From the NCBI GenBank assembly GCA_031257305.1, contig JAIRPB010000090.1, positions 1-41,222 of the forward strand: a stretch of 41,222 bases of DNA, read 5' to 3'. Position numbers and translations under genes: made by a program. This DNA is from Azoarcus sp. Lineage in GTDB: Bacteria > Pseudomonadota > Gammaproteobacteria > Burkholderiales > Rhodocyclaceae. Every line of letters begins with the position of its first letter. The stretch's first letter is position 1. Shown here piece after piece: positions 16,765-25,316 of this stretch. The notes beneath the pieces were generated by a model, which was not told the DNA's origin, ran no database searches, and saw only the letters and a list, made by a program, of their open reading frames with translations.

Positions 16765-16868
16765 GTGTTTCGCGGACTGAACGTCCGGCCGGGTATTTCC
16801 AAAAAGTCCTATCGGCTCGGGCGGAACATCGTGAAGTCCGCTTTTGCTTGATTTTTCTAGGAGTGAAT

Positions 16869-18278
16869 ATGAACGCCCAAGATGTCATGAAGTTAATCCA
16901 AGAAAACGAGGTTCGCTTCGTTGACTACCGTTTTACCGATACACGAGGCAAGGAGCAGCATGTCGGTGTACCGGTTTCCGTTTTCGAGGAAGAAGTATTT
17001 GAGCACGGCCACATGTTCGACGGCTCGTCGATTGCTGGCTGGAAAGGCATCCAAGCCTCCGACATGATTTTGCTGCCGGACGCTGAATCTGCCTACATCG
17101 ACCCTTTCTTTGAAGAGTCCACTTTGGTGCTGACCTGCGATGTTGTTGAGCCGTCCGATGGCAAAGGGTATGACCGCGACCCGCGCTCCATCGCCAAGCG
17201 GGCTGAAGCCTATTTGAAGAGCACGGGCATTGGCGATAGCGCCTTTTTTGGGCCGGAACCTGAATTCTTCATTTTTGATGCGGTGGAATGGTCGGTTGAT
17301 ATGTCCGGTTCTTCCGTCAAAATTTTTTCCGAGGAAGCGGCTTGGTCAACGGCTGAAAAATTTGATGGCGGCAACTTAGGCCACCGCCCGCGTGTGAAAG
17401 GCGGTTATTTTCCCGTGCCTCCCGTCGATAGCCTCAACGATATCCGCGCCTCGATGGTGCTGGCGCTTGAATCCATCGGTGTGCCGGTAGAAGTACACCA
17501 CCACGAAGTCGCCACTGCCGGCCAGTGCGAAATTGGGACCCGTTTCACCACGCTCACCCGCCGCGCCGACTGGACGCAGATGCTTAAATATGTGGTGCAC
17601 AGCGTTGCGCAGCAGTATGGCAAGACCGCCACGTTCATGCCCAAGCCCATCGTAGGCGACAACGGTTCCGGCATGCACGTGCACCAATCTATCTGGAAAG
17701 ACGGCCAAAACCTCTTTGCGGGCAACGGCTACGCGGGGCTTTCGGAACTGGCGCTTTACTACATTGGCGGCATCATCAAGCATGCGCGCGCGCTCAATGC
17801 CATCACCAATCCGGGCACCAACTCTTACAAGCGTCTCGTGCCCGGTTTTGAAGCCCCGGTGAAACTGGCGTATTCCGCCCGCAACCGCTCTGCTTCCATC
17901 CGCATTCCCTATGTTGCCAGCCCGAAAGGCCGCCGGATTGAAGTCCGCTTCCCTGACCCCACGGCTAACCCGTATCTGGCGTTTACGGCGATGGCGATGG
18001 CCGGCCTTGACGGCATCCAAAATAAAATCCATCCGGGCGACCCGGCAGACAAAAACCTCTACGACCTGCCGCCGGAAGAGGATGCCAAGATTCCGACCGT
18101 GTGTTCCAGCCTCGACCAGGCGCTTGACTACCTCGATAAAGACCGTGAGTTCCTCACTCGCGGCGGCGTGTTCTCTAACGACTTCATCGATGCTTACATC
18201 GAACTGAAGATGGAAGATGTCACCCGTTTCCGCATGACTACGCACCCGGTTGAGTTCGACATGTATTACAGCACCTGA
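16869..18278 (+). CDS. glnA: Glutamine synthetase type I (469 aa)
   Basis: Makes glutamine from glutamate, ammonia and ATP; it is the entry point of ammonium assimilation and a cytoplasmic dodecamer. Visible motifs are [13 protein letters not shown] (49-61), [10 protein letters not shown] (265-274), the ATP-binding RSASIRIP (340-347), [10 protein letters not shown] (361-370) and the adenylylation site NLYDLPPEE with Tyr398. Length is the standard 469 residues. I chose ATG at 16869 with AGGAG at 16859-16863; the frame is open further upstream, but that would run through the sigma54 promoter. Activity is probably controlled by GlnE adenylylation, and expression by NtrC. ntrB/ntrC are not next to it in this window. 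Confidence 0.97.
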   Translation: MNAQDVMKLIQENEVRFVDYRFTDTRGKEQHVGVPVSVFEEEVFEHGHMFDGSSIAGWKGIQASDMILLPDAESAYIDPFFEESTLVLTCDVVEPSDGKGYDRDPRSIAKRAEAYLKSTGIGDSAFFGPEPEFFIFDAVEWSVDMSGSSVKIFSEEAAWSTAEKFDGGNLGHRPRVKGGYFPVPPVDSLNDIRASMVLALESIGVPVEVHHHEVATAGQCEIGTRFTTLTRRADWTQMLKYVVHSVAQQYGKTATFMPKPIVGDNGSGMHVHQSIWKDGQNLFAGNGYAGLSELALYYIGGIIKHARALNAITNPGTNSYKRLVPGFEAPVKLAYSARNRSASIRIPYVASPKGRRIEVRFPDPTANPYLAFTAMAMAGLDGIQNKIHPGDPADKNLYDLPPEEDAKIPTVCSSLDQALDYLDKDREFLTRGGVFSNDFIDAYIELKMEDVTRFRMTTHPVEFDMYYST

Positions 18279-18300
18279 TTTTTGCGGGCCAAACCACTCA

Positions 18301-18328
18301 AGGACGGGCGTTTGCCCGTCCTTTTTTT
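18301..18328 (+). terminator. Rho-independent terminator after glnA
   Basis: AGGACGGGC (18301-18309), loop GTTT, GCCCGTCCT (18314-18322), then a run of T to 18328. Confidence 0.9.
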
Positions 18329-18424
18329 GTCTGATTGCGGAAAGGGTTGGCGTTTATTCCCGTCTATATGGTGTAGCTTCACGGCACAAAGGCAATTTTT
18401 TGGGCAGAGACGAGGGGTGAGACC

Positions 18425-18982
18425 ATGAAATTTCCGAGAGCCGTTATTTTCTTGTTTTTCCTAGCTTCTAGCCTTGCGTCGGCGCCTGCCACAGCACAGG
18501 TGTTTAAGTGCGTCGATGGCAGCGGGAAAGTCACATACAGCAATGAGCGTTCCTCGGCGAAAGGATGCACGCAATTATCCAATGAGCAAGCCGTGACCAC
18601 TGTCTCTATGCGGGTTAGCCCGCCGCCCGCCGCGTCTCCGGCGGCCAGCTATGCGCCGTTGGTGGATATGGACAAAGCACGCAAGCAAGCACTGGAAGGC
18701 GAACTAGATAAAGAACGGGCCGCGTTGGAAAATGCGCGTAAAAAACTGGCCCAAGAGGAAGAAACCGGGCAGGGCAGCGACTTTTCTTGGCGTCAGGTGA
18801 GCGAAGAACAGTTCAAGGCCAACGTCAACGGAAAGTGCGAGAAAAGAGAGGACGGCTCGCTATGGTGCCGTGGCCGGAACTATCAAAAAGTGCTCGACCG
18901 TCTGCAACCATACAAAGATGAAGTCGAACGGCGCGAGCGCAAAGTTGAAGCGTTGACCCAGCAAATATCCGGCCTGCGCTAA
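18425..18982 (+). CDS. Exported DUF4124 protein with coiled-coil tail (185 aa)
   Basis: Periplasmic protein of unknown function. A signal peptide covers about residues 1-24 (ATAQ cleavage). It is followed by the DUF4124 pattern VFKCVDGSGKVTYSNERSS..GC. The rest is charged and helical (about 79-110 and 150-185), ending in KVLDRLQPYKDEVERRERK. The start has no perfect Shine-Dalgarno, though GAGGGGTGAG lies just upstream. It is a paralogue of the next gene: the DUF4124 part and the last 35 residues are nearly the same, while a central block of about 35 residues with two cysteines (KCEKREDGSLWCRGR) is found only here. Confidence 0.82.
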   Translation: MKFPRAVIFLFFLASSLASAPATAQVFKCVDGSGKVTYSNERSSAKGCTQLSNEQAVTTVSMRVSPPPAASPAASYAPLVDMDKARKQALEGELDKERAALENARKKLAQEEETGQGSDFSWRQVSEEQFKANVNGKCEKREDGSLWCRGRNYQKVLDRLQPYKDEVERRERKVEALTQQISGLR

Positions 18983-19006
18983 ATACGGACATTGAGGAAG
19001 CCCTAT

Positions 19007-19471
19007 ATGAACAATACGCTCCGCGCCATTATTTCCTTGTCCCTTTGTTCCCTGCTTCTGGGATTGATGCCGTCCGCGGCCCAAGCGCAGATTTACAAAT
19101 GCGTTGATGCGAACGGTAAAACTGCTTACAGCAGCGAGCGCGTCTCATCCAAAAACTGCAAACAGGTTACTAGCGGCGCGGTATCCACCGTGCATTCAAA
19201 CGTCTCGCCCGCCTCATTCCCCAAAATAAGCAGCGAGACACAAAGGGAACGCGATAAAGCCCGCCGTACCGTGCTGGAAAACGAATTAAATAACGAATTG
19301 GCGGCCTTGGCAGAGGCACGTAAAAAACTCTCCGAACAAGAAAGCATCCGAAACGGCGACGAAAAGAATTACCAAAGGGTGCTTGACCGCCTGCAACCGT
19401 TCAAAGACGCCGTTGAGCGGCGGGAACGCAATGTGGAGACGCTGAACCGGGAACTCTCCGGGATGCGGTGA
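19007..19471 (+). CDS. Exported DUF4124 protein, paralogue (154 aa)
   Basis: Periplasmic protein of unknown function. The signal peptide is about residues 1-28 (PSAAQAQ). DUF4124 is seen as IYKCVDANGKTAYSSERVSSKNC, and the helical C-terminus as RVLDRLQPFKDAVERRERN. Start ATG at 19007 has GAGGAAG at 18994-19000; an in-frame TTG at 18992 is less likely. It lies 24 bases after the first paralogue, so the two form a tandem, probably duplicated, pair. Proteins of this kind often follow glnA in betaproteobacteria, but their function there is not established. Confidence 0.82.
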   Translation: MNNTLRAIISLSLCSLLLGLMPSAAQAQIYKCVDANGKTAYSSERVSSKNCKQVTSGAVSTVHSNVSPASFPKISSETQRERDKARRTVLENELNNELAALAEARKKLSEQESIRNGDEKNYQRVLDRLQPFKDAVERRERNVETLNRELSGMR

Positions 19472-19480
19472 AGTTTTGTT

Positions 19481-19504
19481 AGGGCACGGCGTACCCCATG
19501 CCCT
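19481..19504. terminator. Weak hairpin between the DUF4124 gene and tssE
   Basis: AGGGCA (19481-19486) and TGCCCT (19499-19504) can pair around a 12-base loop. It lies between two convergent gene ends, the right place for a terminator, but the stem is short and has no T-run. Confidence 0.3.
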
Positions 19505-19563
19505 TATCCGGGATGGCGCGGATTTTGGGTGACGGCGGGGCGTGGGGCGGCAGCTTAAGCCTC

Positions 19564-20049
19564 TCACTCTTCCCGAATATCAACCCCGCCCGTTTCCATG
19601 TCCCAATGCGCGCGCAGGACAAAATCGATGGGGTACGGCTCAAACCAGTAGCTGGCTTCAATACGGAAGCGGGCGTGGTTGTAGCGGTAGGCATCGACAT
19701 TCTCATCGTAAATGACGGAAACTTTCAGAGACTCCGGCAAGATGCGCGGCTCGAAATTAAGCAGGGCAGACTGGATGCCTTCCGCCACGGCGTTGAGGTC
19801 CGACTCGGAGAAGCGCCCGCCAGCGAGGGGCGGGATGCCGAAATTAACCACGGAACGCATGACATGCGGAAAATCCTGCAAATGAAGCTGCCCGGCCAGG
19901 TTCGCGCAATTGAGGAGCCAGTTAAGGTCCCTTAGGATTGTTTTGCGGTAGGCGCTGCGGCTCATGGCGTTGCCGGCCTGCGAGAGCCTATCTAAAAGGG
20001 TGGGCAGAAAAATATCGCCCGTGGGAGTAATTCGGATAGGCTGGCTCAT
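19564..20049 (-). CDS. tssE: T6SS baseplate protein TssE (161 aa)
   Basis: gp25-like baseplate wedge component of the type VI secretion system; with TssF/TssG/TssK it forms the platform on which the sheath is built. Family marks are FLPTLLDRLS near the N-terminus, RDLNWLLNC, VVNFGIPPLAG, and the closing block RFRIEASYWFEPYPIDFVLRA (in part). Length fits the family. The ATG at 20049 overlaps the tagF stop by four bases. It is the last gene of the long leftward operon. Confidence 0.9.
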   Translation of the reverse strand: MSQPIRITPTGDIFLPTLLDRLSQAGNAMSRSAYRKTILRDLNWLLNCANLAGQLHLQDFPHVMRSVVNFGIPPLAGGRFSESDLNAVAEGIQSALLNFEPRILPESLKVSVIYDENVDAYRYNHARFRIEASYWFEPYPIDFVLRAHWDMETGGVDIREE

Positions 20050-20741
20050 TGCAAACCGCCGCTCATGAGCTTGCAGAACAGGCTTTCGTCGGGGAGGCCC
20101 TCGTGAATAATCCGTTTAGCCGGATGTTCAGAGAAATCAGCCGCTTCCGCCCACCAAAAACTATGCCTTTTGCGTTCTGTGAATAAGGCAGGCAATTCTG
20201 CCCAAGTGAAATGGTCTTGGAGCACGGTCGGCGCTTCCCCGCTCCCGCCAATACCGAGGTCGCTTAGGATGTTGGCGGTGGAATTGCCCCCGCGTTCTGC
20301 CTCGGTGAGCTGTAAAAGACAATCGCTGAGTTCCTGCACCGAAATGCGTTCAGCGATGGTGCGCCGTAGCGTGATGTCGACACGGTACTGCCAGCGGCTT
20401 TGCGGCGGCAGCACGGCTTGGATTTGGCGTTTGTTGAATGAGCGCAAGGCGATGAGGGGCGAATGCCGCCCGACTTTGTCGATGCTCGGCGCAAAGCAGC
20501 CAATCAGGGCAGGTTTGTCCCAAAGCCCCGCGCCAATCAGAAAATGCCAGAGAGGCGCGATATGGTAGGCCGCCTGCCAGTTTTCGGGAAACTCGCGCAC
20601 AAACGCCGCCATGCCGTTGGACATCCAGCCGTGGAGGGTTTCGTTGAGCGGATGCGGAAGCCCTTTGCCGGCAAAATCACCCACAGCGGGCAATTTCCCA
20701 AACCAGCCCATGTAATCGGGTTTCCAAAAAAATCTAAACAT
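20046..20741 (-). CDS. tagF: T6SS-associated protein TagF/ImpM (231 aa)
   Basis: Cytoplasmic regulator found with the threonine-phosphorylation T6SS switch; in Pseudomonas TagF represses secretion after translation. The family N-terminus is plain: GWFGKLPAVGDFAGKGLP, then IAPLWHFLIGAGLW and KVGRHSPLIAL. The start is ATG at 20741 with AAAGG eight bases upstream; MGWFGKL at 20711 could also be used. In some organisms TagF is fused to the PP2C phosphatase; here the two are separate and ten bases apart. Confidence 0.88.
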   Translation of the reverse strand: MFRFFWKPDYMGWFGKLPAVGDFAGKGLPHPLNETLHGWMSNGMAAFVREFPENWQAAYHIAPLWHFLIGAGLWDKPALIGCFAPSIDKVGRHSPLIALRSFNKRQIQAVLPPQSRWQYRVDITLRRTIAERISVQELSDCLLQLTEAERGGNSTANILSDLGIGGSGEAPTVLQDHFTWAELPALFTERKRHSFWWAEAADFSEHPAKRIIHEGLPDESLFCKLMSGGLQ

Positions 20742-20751
20742 CCGATTGCCT

Positions 20752-21540
20752 TTATGAATTCAGCGGGGGTATCCACTGTGTGCGGGTGGTCATGCCTTTA
20801 TCGTCGCCTTCGATAAAGACGGCCAGCGCACTATAGTTATCTAAATCAGGCGCGGCGGGGTCGGGCAGCTGCGCCATCATGCTGTCAATCCATTGTTCGG
20901 GAGTCTCTGCCTCCCGCAGCGTGGTCTCCATGATTTCTTCGCTGATGTTTTCCCAAAGCCCGTCGGAACACAGCAGAAAAATATCGCCCGTTTGCAGGGA
21001 AAGCGGCTCTTCGCGGATGGCGTGGTCGGGGACGCTCTCGCAGCCTACCGCCGCATACAGCATGTTTCTTTTGCAGTTGCCGCGCAGCGAGCCGGAAAAA
21101 ATACCGGCGTCTATCATGGACTGAAGAACGCTATGGTCCGTTGTCAGGCAACGGGCGCGCCCGCTTCGGAAAAGATAAATGCGGCTGTCGCCCAGATAGC
21201 TCCAGTAGGCTAAACCCTGTTCCGTATCGACAATCAGCGAAGCAATGGTCGTGTTCATTTCGGGATGCTCTGGATGCTGCTGGCGCACATCCGCAAGCGC
21301 CTCGCGGGCCACCGTAATCAGTTCGCCCGCCGCGCCGGGGTCGACGACGGGCGTTGTGGAAAAATATGACAACACCTTTTTGACGACAGTCTCCGAAGCC
21401 AGCGCCCCGCCCCGATGCCCGCCCGCGCCGTCCGCCATCACAAAACAGCCTAGCGTCTCGTTGCCGCAAAAGCCTACCGAGTCTTCGTTGGCCTGCCGGC
21501 CGCCGCGCTCGCTGCGGTGCGCAACCGATAAGTGCATCAT
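20752..21540 (-). CDS. pppA: PP2C-type Ser/Thr phosphatase of the T6SS (262 aa)
   Basis: Metal-dependent protein phosphatase expected to reverse the FHA/kinase switch that turns T6SS firing on. PP2C motifs are SERGGRQANEDSVG (metal-binding Asp of NEDS), FVMADGAGGHRGG (in place of the common DGMGGH), WSYLGDSRIYLFR, LTTDHSV, and ILLCSDGLWENI-like FLLCSDGLWENIS. The start ATG overlaps the tagH stop (ATGA). The partner kinase is two genes upstream. Naming follows Pseudomonas PppA by context and family only. Confidence 0.88.
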   Translation of the reverse strand: MMHLSVAHRSERGGRQANEDSVGFCGNETLGCFVMADGAGGHRGGALASETVVKKVLSYFSTTPVVDPGAAGELITVAREALADVRQQHPEHPEMNTTIASLIVDTEQGLAYWSYLGDSRIYLFRSGRARCLTTDHSVLQSMIDAGIFSGSLRGNCKRNMLYAAVGCESVPDHAIREEPLSLQTGDIFLLCSDGLWENISEEIMETTLREAETPEQWIDSMMAQLPDPAAPDLDNYSALAVFIEGDDKGMTTRTQWIPPLNS

Positions 21541-23456
21541 GAGCGTCTTGTCCTTTCACCGGATTGCACCGTGAGAATGGCTTTTTCGTAGGCTTCAAGG
21601 AAGGCCGCGCCAAAGAATTCTTGAAAATGGTCGCTGGCTCTTTCACGGATAGCCCTAAAGTGCATCCCGTATTCATCCCACAGCCGCGCTTTGCGCTTGG
21701 CCGGCAATACGTCCTCAACCAAATTTTTGGCGGGCGCATTGCCGCCGAGTTCTGCTGGGTCAAAGCGGTCCAGCACATGATTGAGCGCCGCCTGCATCCC
21801 CGAAATAACGCCAATCTGGTGCGCCCGCAGGTCAACAAAAGCGTTTTGCACCGCATCGACCGGTCCCATGAATCCCGGCGGGGTTCGCCCGAGGAGGCTC
21901 AAAATCGCCGTATTGCCGTCAGGCGAGAATTTGAACGGGTTGTTACGTTCCGGCGCAATCACAGTCACGTTAGCGCGGACAGCTTGTTTTACCACCGTCC
22001 GCCCTGCGATGAGGTCAACCGCCCCCTGCGTGAAGTTGCGCATCAACTGCCCCAGCAGGGTCATGAACGCTTTGTCTAGCCCTGCCCGGTTCGGCAGGCT
22101 GATACCCAAGCCTTCGATGAACGCTTGATAGAGCGCGTCGTCTGACGCCGGAGCCGTCGCGGGGGGCGCAACGGGTGTTTCCGTGGCCGTGGGTTTTTCG
22201 GGAATCGGCGGTTTTGCAACCGGCGGCGGGGCCACGCTTGTGGGCACTACAGCGGGGCGGGGCGGGGCATTCTCCACGGGCGGCGGCGATACGGGCGCAT
22301 TGGTGAGCAGAAAAGAAAGCGGGCCGGTTTGGGTTTGGCCAGCCTCTTTTTCTAAGCCGGAAAGCAGACGGTCAATATCATCTTCCGGCTGGGGCTGGCG
22401 CACGGGGACAGAGGCTATTTCAGGCGGAATAGCCGTTTCTGGAGGAATAGGGACAATAGGCGCTTCGGGCGGGGGAGCCGCCACAGGTTGGGCTGTTGCT
22501 GGGCCGTCATCGCCTAAACCAGAGAGTAGCGCGTCGATTTCGTCCATTCCGGGAATGTTGGGCGCGGCGCTTTCAGCCTGTTCCGGTTTTTGGGCAGGCA
22601 ACCGTTCCTGACGGACGGTGAACTCGTCCGTAGCGCGGGGAGGCTGGAACAGCGCGTTGAGGTCAGAACCGTGGGTTAAATCCATCCGTGGCGCGGCGGT
22701 TTGCGTAACGGGAGCGGTTTTGCCCTGCTGCAAAATGTCCCCAAACGCGCCTCCGCCGCCAGTCTCCCCAAACATTGCCTTGAGCGGGTCAAGGCTGCCG
22801 CTGTCTGGCCGCGTCAAATCCTGCCCGCCGCTGCCCATTGGCGGAGCGTCGTTTAGTAGCGCGTCAATAGCGCCTACCGTGTGGGAGGGATGGCCGGCAA
22901 TGAGTTCATCGCCTTTGTTATCAAGGCTACCGGGGTCAATGCCTTGTGCATTGAGCATCTGAAGGGGATCCCGCTGTGGGGCTGTCGATTTTTCTAGGAG
23001 CGAATCTGGAATCTCCATCTCTTTATCCTTTTTAGAGCCAGCCTCCGATGGCGCGGCCTCTGCCGCTTGCAATCCGGCGTTGAAATTTTTGTTATCTGTG
23101 GCTTGTTCTGGCGTTGAAGGTCTGACCGGGGACGCTTGCCCAACGTATTTCACGTGTAGCACGTAGATGCCGATAACAATCTTATCGTCGTCATACAGCA
23201 CACATTCTGTATCTGGGAGCAGTTCCATGTCATTGACACAGATGGGGTTCTTTTCGCTCACATTGCGCATCACAAACGCGCCCTCGGCATTGAGCGTAAA
23301 ACGCAAGTGCTTGCGCGACACCGTCCGGTAGGGGTCAGACAGGGAAATGATGTTGTCGTGGTCCCGGCCTATCATCTCGCCGTTGCCGTAAATTTCCCCG
23401 GCAACTGGCAGTACGGGAGGAAGGCCGTTATAGGTGAGTGCCCGGATTTCAAGCAT
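21537..23456 (-). CDS. tagH: FHA-domain protein TagH/Fha of the T6SS (639 aa)
   Basis: Phosphothreonine-reading scaffold of the T6SS switch. The FHA domain is at about residues 1-105 (MIGRDHDNIISL, TVSRKHLRF). A very long Pro/Ala-rich, low-complexity linker runs from about 115 to 435 and contains a repeated short motif of the form DIDRLLSGLE / EIDALLSGLGDD / AIDALLNDAP. The C-terminal TagH domain (about 445-639) carries YQAFIEGLGI and LFGRTPPGFM-like LLGRTPPGFM followed by a helix-rich end. The gene sits 15 bases after the lipoprotein gene. The repeated DALL motifs may be docking points; that is my inference. Confidence 0.88.
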   Translation of the reverse strand: MLEIRALTYNGLPPVLPVAGEIYGNGEMIGRDHDNIISLSDPYRTVSRKHLRFTLNAEGAFVMRNVSEKNPICVNDMELLPDTECVLYDDDKIVIGIYVLHVKYVGQASPVRPSTPEQATDNKNFNAGLQAAEAAPSEAGSKKDKEMEIPDSLLEKSTAPQRDPLQMLNAQGIDPGSLDNKGDELIAGHPSHTVGAIDALLNDAPPMGSGGQDLTRPDSGSLDPLKAMFGETGGGGAFGDILQQGKTAPVTQTAAPRMDLTHGSDLNALFQPPRATDEFTVRQERLPAQKPEQAESAAPNIPGMDEIDALLSGLGDDGPATAQPVAAPPPEAPIVPIPPETAIPPEIASVPVRQPQPEDDIDRLLSGLEKEAGQTQTGPLSFLLTNAPVSPPPVENAPPRPAVVPTSVAPPPVAKPPIPEKPTATETPVAPPATAPASDDALYQAFIEGLGISLPNRAGLDKAFMTLLGQLMRNFTQGAVDLIAGRTVVKQAVRANVTVIAPERNNPFKFSPDGNTAILSLLGRTPPGFMGPVDAVQNAFVDLRAHQIGVISGMQAALNHVLDRFDPAELGGNAPAKNLVEDVLPAKRKARLWDEYGMHFRAIRERASDHFQEFFGAAFLEAYEKAILTVQSGERTRRS

Positions 23457-23471
23457 TTTTGTTCCTGCCGC

Positions 23472-24107
23472 TTAGTTTGACTTTGGACTCGGTGGCGAGC
23501 ACAGGCCCCGCAAGTCAACGAGATTGCCTTTTACCAGCGTGACATCCACCGTAAAAGGCGGGTCATGCGGGCATTTCACAGAGAGGCTGTGGCGGCCCGG
23601 CGCGACGAGCGCAATCCGCCCTCTTGGCGTGATATTGCCGAGTTCGACGGGGCGGCCATCCACTAACAACGTGGCATTGTCTAGGCCAAGCACCGCCAAT
23701 TGGGGCATCACGATGTCAGCGCGATGCTCAACAACTAACGTTGGGCTTCCCGGCTTCACCACGATTTTGTTTGTTTTATCAGTAGGGGCATTGTTTTTGC
23801 GGTTTGGCGGCAGGGTATCGGCGAGTGCTTGCTGGCCAGACTTCTGCCCTTTCGCTGCCGTAGCGGCAGCACGTTGTTCCGCTTCCGACCGGCCGGTTGC
23901 GGCTAAGACTTCTACCGGGTTATTGGACGCGGCCAGTTCAGTGACCTTATTTGCCGCAATGGCTTGCTGCCCGCTTTCCGTCCCACGGGGCGAATCGAAG
24001 AGCGAAGAACACCCCACGGCCAGCGGCAGGCATGCCAGCGCAAACAGTCCCGCCAACGCAAGACGGGTACGCTGAAAACCTCCGCCCTTAAAAATTCCGC
24101 CTTTCAT
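23472..24107 (-). CDS. Unrecognised T6SS-linked lipoprotein with PEGA-like end (211 aa)
   Basis: I do not recognise a named family. The N-terminus is a lipoprotein-like signal (RLALAGLFALACLPLAVGC), then SSLFDSPRG. The middle (about 35-120) is Ala/Gln/Lys-rich and low in complexity. The C-terminal 70 residues (LLVDGRPVELG, GRIALVAPGRHSLSVKC, PFTVDVTLVKGNLVDLRGLC) look like a PEGA-type beta domain with two cysteines. It lies between the kinase and the FHA gene, so it may be a periplasmic input to the kinase, like TagQ/TagR in Pseudomonas, but no homology to them is apparent. Start ATG at 24107 has GAGGAAAGGGAAG before it; ATG at 24164 is an alternative without a well-placed ribosome binding site. 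Confidence 0.6.
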   Translation of the reverse strand: MKGGIFKGGGFQRTRLALAGLFALACLPLAVGCSSLFDSPRGTESGQQAIAANKVTELAASNNPVEVLAATGRSEAEQRAAATAAKGQKSGQQALADTLPPNRKNNAPTDKTNKIVVKPGSPTLVVEHRADIVMPQLAVLGLDNATLLVDGRPVELGNITPRGRIALVAPGRHSLSVKCPHDPPFTVDVTLVKGNLVDLRGLCSPPSPKSN

Positions 24108-24180
24108 CGCTTCCCTTTCCTCACCGTGCGAATCGCCTACAACAAACACAACATTGTTTTCCATCTGCCTGAATGTGTCG

Positions 24181-25302
24181 CTACTTGCCGGAGAATACGG
24201 TTAAAACAAGCACGGCAAACAATAACAATGCTATGAACAGCCCCCCCCAGCGTAGGGGCGCGCTGTTCCGTTTTGGTTTTTCATAGTTGCTCCAAGCGCC
24301 ATTGGACTGCGCTGGCGGGAAATCCGGCATGGGAAGTATCCCGCCGCCGGTTTGCAAAGAAGGCTCTTCTCTAACGGGAGGGGGGGCGGCTCCTTCCGCC
24401 GCTTCCAACAGCGCCGTGATGTAAGTTCTGACGGATTGCTGCCGGTCCTGCTGCCTAATCGACAGTCCAGTGTCAATGACTCTCAAAACCCACATGGGCA
24501 ACTCGGGCGACGCATAGTCCACAGCGGGTTTGAGCGAGTCTTTCATCATCCGGCTGACCGACATGGGCGGCATGGTGCCGGTCACAAGCAGGTAAGCTAC
24601 GGCAGAAATAGCGTAAATGTCCGTCCACGGCCCCAATTCCAACTCGCCGTCCATCCCGCCGTATTGCTCGATGGGCGCAAACCCGGGCTTGAGGATGATG
24701 GTGGTGGAGTCTTCCCCGGAGAGTTCCGTGTGCCGCGCCGCGCCAAAATCGAGCAGCACTGGCGCGTTGTTCTCCAGAATCAGGATATTGTCGGATGAGA
24801 TGTCGAGGTGATAGCACTCTACCGAGTGAATCTGCGATAAGCCTTCTAATACCGGCAGAAGGATGGAGAACAGTTCTTCGGTGGACTTCGCCCTAAACCC
24901 GCCGCGTACCTTTTCGCGCAGGGTTTTGCCCCGGTAGTAGGGCATCACCATGTAGGCCGTGCCGTTGGCCTCAAAAAAACGCAGCACCGAAACCAAGGCG
25001 GGATGCCTGAACCTTGCGAGGATGTGGGCTTCGTTAACAAAGCGCCGCATCCCCTTTTGGAACAGCACACGCTTATCAGCCTGACGGACTTCCACTTGCA
25101 AGCCGGCGCCCCGCGTCGCGAGGCTTCCCGGCAGATACTCCTTAATCGCCACTTCGCGCTCAAGGGACGTATCGTAAGCAAGATAGACAATGCCAAAGCC
25201 CCCTTCCCCTATCACGGCGCGGATAACGAATTCTTCCAGCCGCGTCCCGACGCGCAGGGCGTTCATGGGAACAATTTGTGTGGTGTCCTGTTCGATGCCC
25301 AT
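24181..25302 (-). CDS. ppkA: T6SS Ser/Thr protein kinase, PpkA-like (373 aa)
   Basis: Membrane-anchored Hanks-type kinase that would phosphorylate the FHA protein to switch on secretion. The glycine loop is GEGGFGIVY (32-40), the ATP lysine is in VAIKEYLP (K54), the catalytic loop is YHLDISSDNILI (D167, N172), and DFG is at 185-187. The activation segment carries several Ser/Thr residues (SGEDSTTIILKPGFAPIEQY, in part). The HRD arginine is replaced by Leu, so this is a non-RD kinase. One transmembrane segment (about 349-369) is at the very C-terminus, with almost nothing beyond it, so there is no periplasmic sensor domain like that of Pseudomonas PpkA. The lipoprotein encoded next may supply sensing. 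Confidence 0.9.
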   Translation of the reverse strand: MGIEQDTTQIVPMNALRVGTRLEEFVIRAVIGEGGFGIVYLAYDTSLEREVAIKEYLPGSLATRGAGLQVEVRQADKRVLFQKGMRRFVNEAHILARFRHPALVSVLRFFEANGTAYMVMPYYRGKTLREKVRGGFRAKSTEELFSILLPVLEGLSQIHSVECYHLDISSDNILILENNAPVLLDFGAARHTELSGEDSTTIILKPGFAPIEQYGGMDGELELGPWTDIYAISAVAYLLVTGTMPPMSVSRMMKDSLKPAVDYASPELPMWVLRVIDTGLSIRQQDRQQSVRTYITALLEAAEGAAPPPVREEPSLQTGGGILPMPDFPPAQSNGAWSNYEKPKRNSAPLRWGGLFIALLLFAVLVLTVFSGK

Positions 25303-25316
25303 TTTGGCGCACTCCC

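Noticed and set aside
16725-16868. Upstream in-frame extension of glnA (48 more codons)
   Set aside because: It would run through the sigma54 promoter, and the sequence has no glutamine synthetase similarity; AGGAG sits before the 16869 ATG.
17376-18245. 289-codon open frame antisense to glnA
   Set aside because: It mirrors the glnA reading frame, lacks a ribosome binding site and resembles no family; glnA is certain.
22180-22960. Proline-rich repeats in tagH considered as a tandem-repeat surface protein or CRISPR-like array
   Set aside because: The repeats are short, irregular and in frame within one protein; there are no regular spacers, and no CRISPR array was seen anywhere in the window.
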